From an uncultured bacterium (lineage in GTDB: Bacteria > Methylomirabilota > Methylomirabilia > Rokubacteriales > CSP1-6), in contig CAMLFJ010000045.1 of the NCBI GenBank assembly GCA_946479205.1, forward strand, positions 1-11,536: a stretch of DNA of 11,536 nucleotides, written 5' to 3'. The translations under genes were made by a program, and so were the position numbers. The notes below the pieces were generated by a model. It searched no databases, was not told the origin of the DNA, and worked only from the letters and a program-made list of their open reading frames with translations. How positions within the stretch are numbered: position 1 is the first letter of the stretch; each line of letters starts with the position of its first letter. Positions 8,994 to 11,536 of this stretch are shown piece by piece.

Positions 8994-9182
8994 TCAGCCT
9001 TTGAACGCGATCCTCTTGTGGGCGCCGTCGCAGAAGGGCTTGTTGGCCGAGCTGCCGCAGCGGCAGAGGAAGATGCTGTCGCCGCCCTTGCCGGGGATGG
9101 CGTTGCCCTGGCCATCCTGCATCGCGCACTCGCCCTGCACCATCAGGGGGCCGTCGGTAATAACCTTCACGGTCACGGGCAT
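8994..9182 (-). CDS. CDGSH iron-sulfur domain protein
   Basis: A 62-aa soluble protein with one CDGSH zinc-finger-like domain. It shows the whole signature C-x-C-x2-S-x3-P-x-C-D-G-x-H: Cys40, Cys42, Cys51 and His55, the usual 3Cys/1His ligands of a redox-active [2Fe-2S] cluster (here CDGAH instead of CDGSH). Upstream, residues 3-30 form the beta-rich part with GPLMVQGE, common in short bacterial members. Members of this family (related to mitoNEET) transfer electrons or clusters; the partner is unknown. The start ATG 9182 has a clear ribosome site (GAGGTGA). It is transcribed divergently from the PhnZ-like oxygenase and converges on the second MFS gene across the hairpin at 8943-8983. Confidence 0.95.
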   Translation of the reverse strand: MPVTVKVITDGPLMVQGECAMQDGQGNAIPGKGGDSIFLCRCGSSANKPFCDGAHKRIAFKG

Positions 9183-9189
9183 CGTCGTT

Positions 9190-9196
9190 TCACCTC
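9190..9196 (-). promoter_or_regulatory. Ribosome binding site of the CDGSH gene
   Basis: GAGGTGA on the minus strand, seven bases before ATG 9182. Unlike the divergent gene, this one has a leader with a normal ribosome site. Confidence 0.65.
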
Positions 9197-9224
9197 ATCG
9201 TCATGATCGAGCTACCGCGGGCCG

Positions 9225-9232
9225 AGTATACT
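9225..9232. promoter_or_regulatory. Palindromic AGTATACT: candidate shared -10 for divergent CDGSH and PhnZ-like genes
   Basis: TATACT (5/6 to TATAAT) is readable on both strands. On the plus strand (9227-9232) it ends ten bases before ATG 9243, giving an almost leaderless transcript. On the minus strand (9230-9225) it would give a leader of about 35 bases with the GAGGTGA ribosome site. The -35 match is poor on both sides. The same CGAGTATACT string occurs at the promoter near 1882-1891. Confidence 0.4.
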
Positions 9233-9242
9233 CCAGGTCGAC

Positions 9243-9830
9243 ATGGCCGCTCAGCCTCCCGGCATGACCGACCGCCTCCTCGGCGCGATGGCCACCTCCG
9301 CCGCGCGCCGCTACGGGGCCGAGCGGGTCTCCGAGCTGGCCCACGCGCTCCAGTGCGCGGAGCTGGCGCGGGAGGCGGGAGCGGACGATGAGCTGACGCT
9401 GGCGTGCCTCCTCCACGACGTGGGCCGCTTCGCGGTGGACCAGACCCTGATCTTCGACCGCGTTGGCGGCGGGCGCGCGGGCGGCCGCGGGCATCACAGC
9501 GCCCGCGGCCATCACGAAGTCGGGGCGGACCTCATCGCGCCCTACGTGACGGAGCGGGTGGCCTGGCTGGTCCGCACGCACGCCGACGCCAAGCGCTACC
9601 TCTGCTCCACCGAGTCCGGCTATCACGCCACCCTGTCGCCCGCGTCCCAGCACACGATGACGCTGCAGGGCGGCCTCATGAGCCCCGACGAGATCACGCG
9701 CCACGCCGCCCATCCCTGGTTCGGCGATGCGCTGCGCCTGCGGCGCTGGGACGACCAGGCCAAGGTGGTCGGCAAGGAGAGCGCGCCGCTCGCGGCCTGG
9801 GAGCCGCTGCTCCGGTCCCGGTTCCGGTGA
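9243..9830 (+). CDS. HD-domain oxygenase-like protein, PhnZ type
   Basis: A 195-aa soluble HD-domain protein resembling PhnZ, the mixed-valence diiron oxygenase that cleaves 2-amino-1-hydroxyethylphosphonate, and its relative TmpB. Visible candidate metal or substrate residues in PhnZ-like order are Tyr24 and Glu27 (YGAE), His34 (ELAHALQ), His58-Asp59 (LLHDVGR), His90/His91 (RGHHE), His113 (RTHADAKRYL, with Lys117) and Asp170/171 (RRWDDQAK). The stretches AKRYLCSTESGYHATLSPAS (116-135) and LQGGLMSP (141-148) are strongly PhnZ-family-like. PhnZ has HDxGH where this has HDVGR, as I recall it. Residues 72-91 form a Gly/Arg/His-rich insert with RGHH twice. The start is ATG 9243; ATG 9264 is an alternative. 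No other phosphonate gene is nearby, so the substrate may differ. The stop overlaps the thioesterase start. Confidence 0.82.
   Translation: MAAQPPGMTDRLLGAMATSAARRYGAERVSELAHALQCAELAREAGADDELTLACLLHDVGRFAVDQTLIFDRVGGGRAGGRGHHSARGHHEVGADLIAPYVTERVAWLVRTHADAKRYLCSTESGYHATLSPASQHTMTLQGGLMSPDEITRHAAHPWFGDALRLRRWDDQAKVVGKESAPLAAWEPLLRSRFR
9483..9510 (+). repeat. Perfect 10-bp inverted repeat inside the PhnZ-like gene
   Basis: GGCCGCGGGC (9483-9492) and GCCCGCGGCC (9501-9510) are exact reverse complements separated by eight bases. The region also holds an imperfect direct repeat (CGCGGGCATCAC and CGCGGCCATCAC), and it encodes the RGHH-SA-RGHH insert, residues 82-91. Confidence 0.7.
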
Positions 9831-10303
9831 TCCACGATCCGCCTCTGGGGCCGCCGTTCGCGGAGCGGTTCGCCCCACTCGTCGAAGTGAAATTCAGCGG
9901 GCGCTCGAGCTTTCACCACTGCTTCGGCTGCGGCCCCGAGCACGACATCGGCCTGCGCGTGCGGACGTTCACCGGCGATGGGGAAGTGCTCTCGCCGATC
10001 CTGATCCCGCGGCGCTTCGAGGGACCGCCCGGCTCGGCCCACGGCGGCATCGTGGCCGCCTACCTCGACGAAGTGCTCGCGGGCGCCGCGGTGAACCACA
10101 CCGGCCGTCTCTACGTGACCGGGGAGCTGACGGTGCGCTACGTGAAGGGCACGCCCATCGAGCGCCCGCTGCTCGGGCGCGGCCGCGCGGTGCTCGACTC
10201 CGGCAAGTACCTCGATCTCGAAGCCACCATCGAGGACTGGGAGACCGGCGACGTGGTGGCGAAGGCCAGCGCCCGCTTCTTCCCGACAAAGACCGGAGAC
10301 TAA
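9827..10303 (+). CDS. PaaI-like hot-dog fold thioesterase
   Basis: A 158-aa cytoplasmic hot-dog fold protein likely to hydrolyse an acyl-CoA thioester. It shows HHCFGCG (30-36), the Cys-rich turn found before the first strand in many PaaI/YbgC-like proteins, then IGLRV (41-45). The helix signature AHGGIVAAYLDE (71-82) holds the HGG turn and the acidic residues used in catalysis in this family, and the strand VTGELTVRYVKG (97-108) follows. The start is GTG 9827, whose last two bases are also in the TGA stop of the PhnZ-like gene (GTGA), so the two are probably co-translated; there is no ribosome site of its own. A later in-frame GTG at 9887 is less likely because it would leave little before the HHCFGCG segment. 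Its stop overlaps that of the convergent NHL gene. The acyl group is unknown. Confidence 0.88.
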   Translation: MIHDPPLGPPFAERFAPLVEVKFSGRSSFHHCFGCGPEHDIGLRVRTFTGDGEVLSPILIPRRFEGPPGSAHGGIVAAYLDEVLAGAAVNHTGRLYVTGELTVRYVKGTPIERPLLGRGRAVLDSGKYLDLEATIEDWETGDVVAKASARFFPTKTGD

Positions 10304-11226
10304 TCGGCGCGCTTGAACTTCTGGAACGAGCGCATCTCCCGCGGCGGCTTGAGAAACTGTCCGTAGCCGGTGTAGGAGACCTCGCCCACGTAGACGTCGC
10401 CGTGCGAGTCCACCACGAGCCCGTGGGGCGCGATGAACTCCCCCGGCTTCTCGCTCGCGAACTGGCCGCCGAAGCGCGCCACCCGCTGGCCCTTGGCGTC
10501 GAGCACGCTGACCCTCGGGCCCAGGTTCGGGGTCTTCTCGGTGACCGGCATGCCGGAGCCGAGCTCACCCACGTAGAAGTGTCCGCTCTTCGCGCGGTCC
10601 ACGAAGAGCCCGCAGGGCCGATGGAGGTTGTTCCACGTACCCTGGTGCTGGCCCCGGCCGTCGAAGATCTGCACGCGGTGGTTCTCGCGGTCGGCCACGT
10701 AGACGAGGCCGTCGCGGTCGGTGACCAGGTTGTGGGGCAGGTTGAACTGGCCGGGATCGGTGCCCGGCTCACCCCACGACATGACGTAGGTGCCGTCCGG
10801 CGCGTACTTGTGCACGCGCGAGTTGCCGTAGCCGTCGGAGACGAAGAGGTAGCCGCTCTTCGGGCAGATCGCCACGTGGGTGGGGCGGTTGAACGGCTTG
10901 CCGCCCTGGAGCTCCGCGGCCTTGTCGGGATCGCCGATGGTGAGCAGCAGCTTGCCCTCCGGCGTGAACTTGCGGACGGTGTGGTGGAGATCGTCGGTGA
11001 GCCACACCATGTCGTCGGCGTCGATGGTGATGCCGTGGGCGCGGCGGACCACGCCCTCGCCCCACGAGCGCAGGAACTTGCCGTCGCGGTCGAACACGAT
11101 GACCGGGTGCTCGCTCCGCGTGAAGCAGAAGACCCGATCCTGCTTGTCCACCGCCGCGCCCGCCACTTCCTGGTAGCGCCAGCCGTCCGGCAGCTTGCCC
11201 CAGCCCTCGATGACCGAGAATTTCAT
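10300..11226 (-). CDS. NHL-repeat beta-propeller protein, peptidyl-alpha-hydroxyglycine alpha-amidating lyase (PAL)-like
   Basis: A 308-aa protein built from about six NHL repeats, without signal peptide or TM segment, so cytoplasmic. It closely resembles the lyase half of animal peptidylglycine alpha-amidating monooxygenase. SDGYGNSR (130-137) holds Tyr133, matching PAL Tyr654. FNLPHNL (161-167) with His165 matches His690, and VADRENHRVQIF (177-188) is near identical to the following PAL strand. RAHGI His64 and APHGL His268 match Zn ligands His585 and His786, and FTRSEH Arg37 matches Arg533. The methionine of PAL's MPH motif is Ala266 here. Residue numbers for PAL are from memory. The start ATG 11226 overlaps the SDR stop (ATGA), with a GAGGAG ribosome site. 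Many bacterial NHL proteins are given this name without proof of activity; lyase, lactonase or binding roles remain open. Confidence 0.85.
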   Translation of the reverse strand: MKFSVIEGWGKLPDGWRYQEVAGAAVDKQDRVFCFTRSEHPVIVFDRDGKFLRSWGEGVVRRAHGITIDADDMVWLTDDLHHTVRKFTPEGKLLLTIGDPDKAAELQGGKPFNRPTHVAICPKSGYLFVSDGYGNSRVHKYAPDGTYVMSWGEPGTDPGQFNLPHNLVTDRDGLVYVADRENHRVQIFDGRGQHQGTWNNLHRPCGLFVDRAKSGHFYVGELGSGMPVTEKTPNLGPRVSVLDAKGQRVARFGGQFASEKPGEFIAPHGLVVDSHGDVYVGEVSYTGYGQFLKPPREMRSFQKFKRAD

Positions 11227-11536
11227 TTCGACTCCTCGATGGCCTGGGCCATGCGCTCGAAGCGGCGCTTGAGCGGGGTCAGCCCTTCCTCGTGGGTGAT
11301 GACGTAGAGCCGGTTGGCGTAGATGGCCCGCAGCACGCGGTCGGCCACGTGCTCGGGGGGGAGGTAGCGGCCGATCAGCTCCACCGCGCCGCCCTCGCGC
11401 TCCGTCATCGCGTTGCGGAGCGCGGCGGGGCGATTCCGCTCGCTCTGCCGGATCTGGGTGTGCACGCCCATCGGACAGAGGACCGAGACGCCGATGTCGT
11501 AGCCGCGCAGGTCCTTCTGGAGCGTCTCGGAGAGGC
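11223..11536 (-). CDS. Short-chain dehydrogenase/reductase (SDR), C-terminal part; start beyond right edge
   Basis: The last 103 residues of an SDR are visible; the frame is open to the window edge, so the 82-aa version starting at the internal ATG (11471) is only part of it. LSETLQKDLRGYDIGVSVLCPMGVHT is the standard SDR stretch after the catalytic YxxxK helix: the helix end, the VSVLCP strand and the usual T at the substrate lid. The active-site Tyr/Lys and the Rossmann glycine motif lie off the window. The tail PPEHVADRVLRAI (39-51 of the final 82) is the family's usual C-terminal helix. It is upstream of and coupled to the PAL-like NHL gene by an ATGA overlap. The substrate is unknown. 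Confidence 0.85.
   Translation of the reverse strand, partial: LSETLQKDLRGYDIGVSVLCPMGVHTQIRQSERNRPAALRNAMTEREGGAVELIGRYLPPEHVADRVLRAIYANRLYVITHEEGLTPLKRRFERMAQAIEESK
11232..11237 (-). promoter_or_regulatory. Ribosome binding site of the NHL gene
   Basis: GAGGAG on the minus strand, five bases before ATG 11226, inside the end of the SDR gene. It supports the ATGA-overlap start. Confidence 0.6.

Noticed and set aside
8994..9206. Plus-strand short open frames opposite the CDGSH gene
   Set aside because: The minus-strand frame has the complete CDGSH ligand set and a ribosome site; the opposite frames have no recognisable content.
9727..11307. 526-codon plus-strand open frame across the thioesterase and NHL genes
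   Set aside because: It runs through two real genes on different strands and has Arg/Ala/Val/Asp-rich composition without motifs.

Overview
The window is about 70% GC, almost fully coding, with no RNA genes, mobile elements, CRISPR or tRNAs that I can see. Codons strongly prefer G or C at position 3. The mix of a peptide/nickel-type ABC transporter, crotonase, SDR, an NHL-repeat lyase-like protein and an NtrC-type regulator suggests chromosomal DNA of a high-GC soil or sediment bacterium. Candidatus Rokubacteria/Methylomirabilota would fit, but that is inference from style only.

Layout. Bases 1-2608 (minus strand) carry a two-permease ABC importer pair (DppB-like at 850-1794, DppC-like at 1-850, running off the left edge; start and stop overlap by one base) with its own sigma70-like promoter (1884-1912). 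Upstream of them lies a two-repeat EthD/ferredoxin-like protein (1928-2608). From 2682 to 8932 the plus strand holds five closely packed genes: a BT1/folate-biopterin-type MFS carrier, a multi-TM sensor histidine kinase, an NtrC-type response regulator, a crotonase-family enzyme and a second MFS carrier. The kinase/regulator and regulator/crotonase pairs overlap by a few bases, so signalling and acyl-CoA metabolism genes probably share a transcript. A GC-rich imperfect hairpin (8943-8983) separates this run from a convergent CDGSH iron-sulfur protein gene.

From 9183 the CDGSH gene (minus) and an HD-domain oxygenase of the PhnZ type (plus) diverge from a 60-bp spacer holding a palindromic AGTATACT. 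The oxygenase overlaps a PaaI-like hot-dog thioesterase. The thioesterase converges on, and shares its stop codon bases with, a soluble NHL-repeat protein that keeps most catalytic residues of peptidyl-alpha-hydroxyglycine alpha-amidating lyase. That gene is translationally coupled (ATGA) to an SDR dehydrogenase that enters from the right edge.

The most interesting points are: the orphan PhnZ-like oxygenase with a duplicated RGHH segment encoded by a perfect inverted repeat; its divergent pairing with a CDGSH protein; the amidating-lyase-like NHL protein coupled to an SDR; and a crotonase lacking both classical hydratase glutamates, embedded behind a two-component system. All family calls come from reading motifs by eye; no database search was run.
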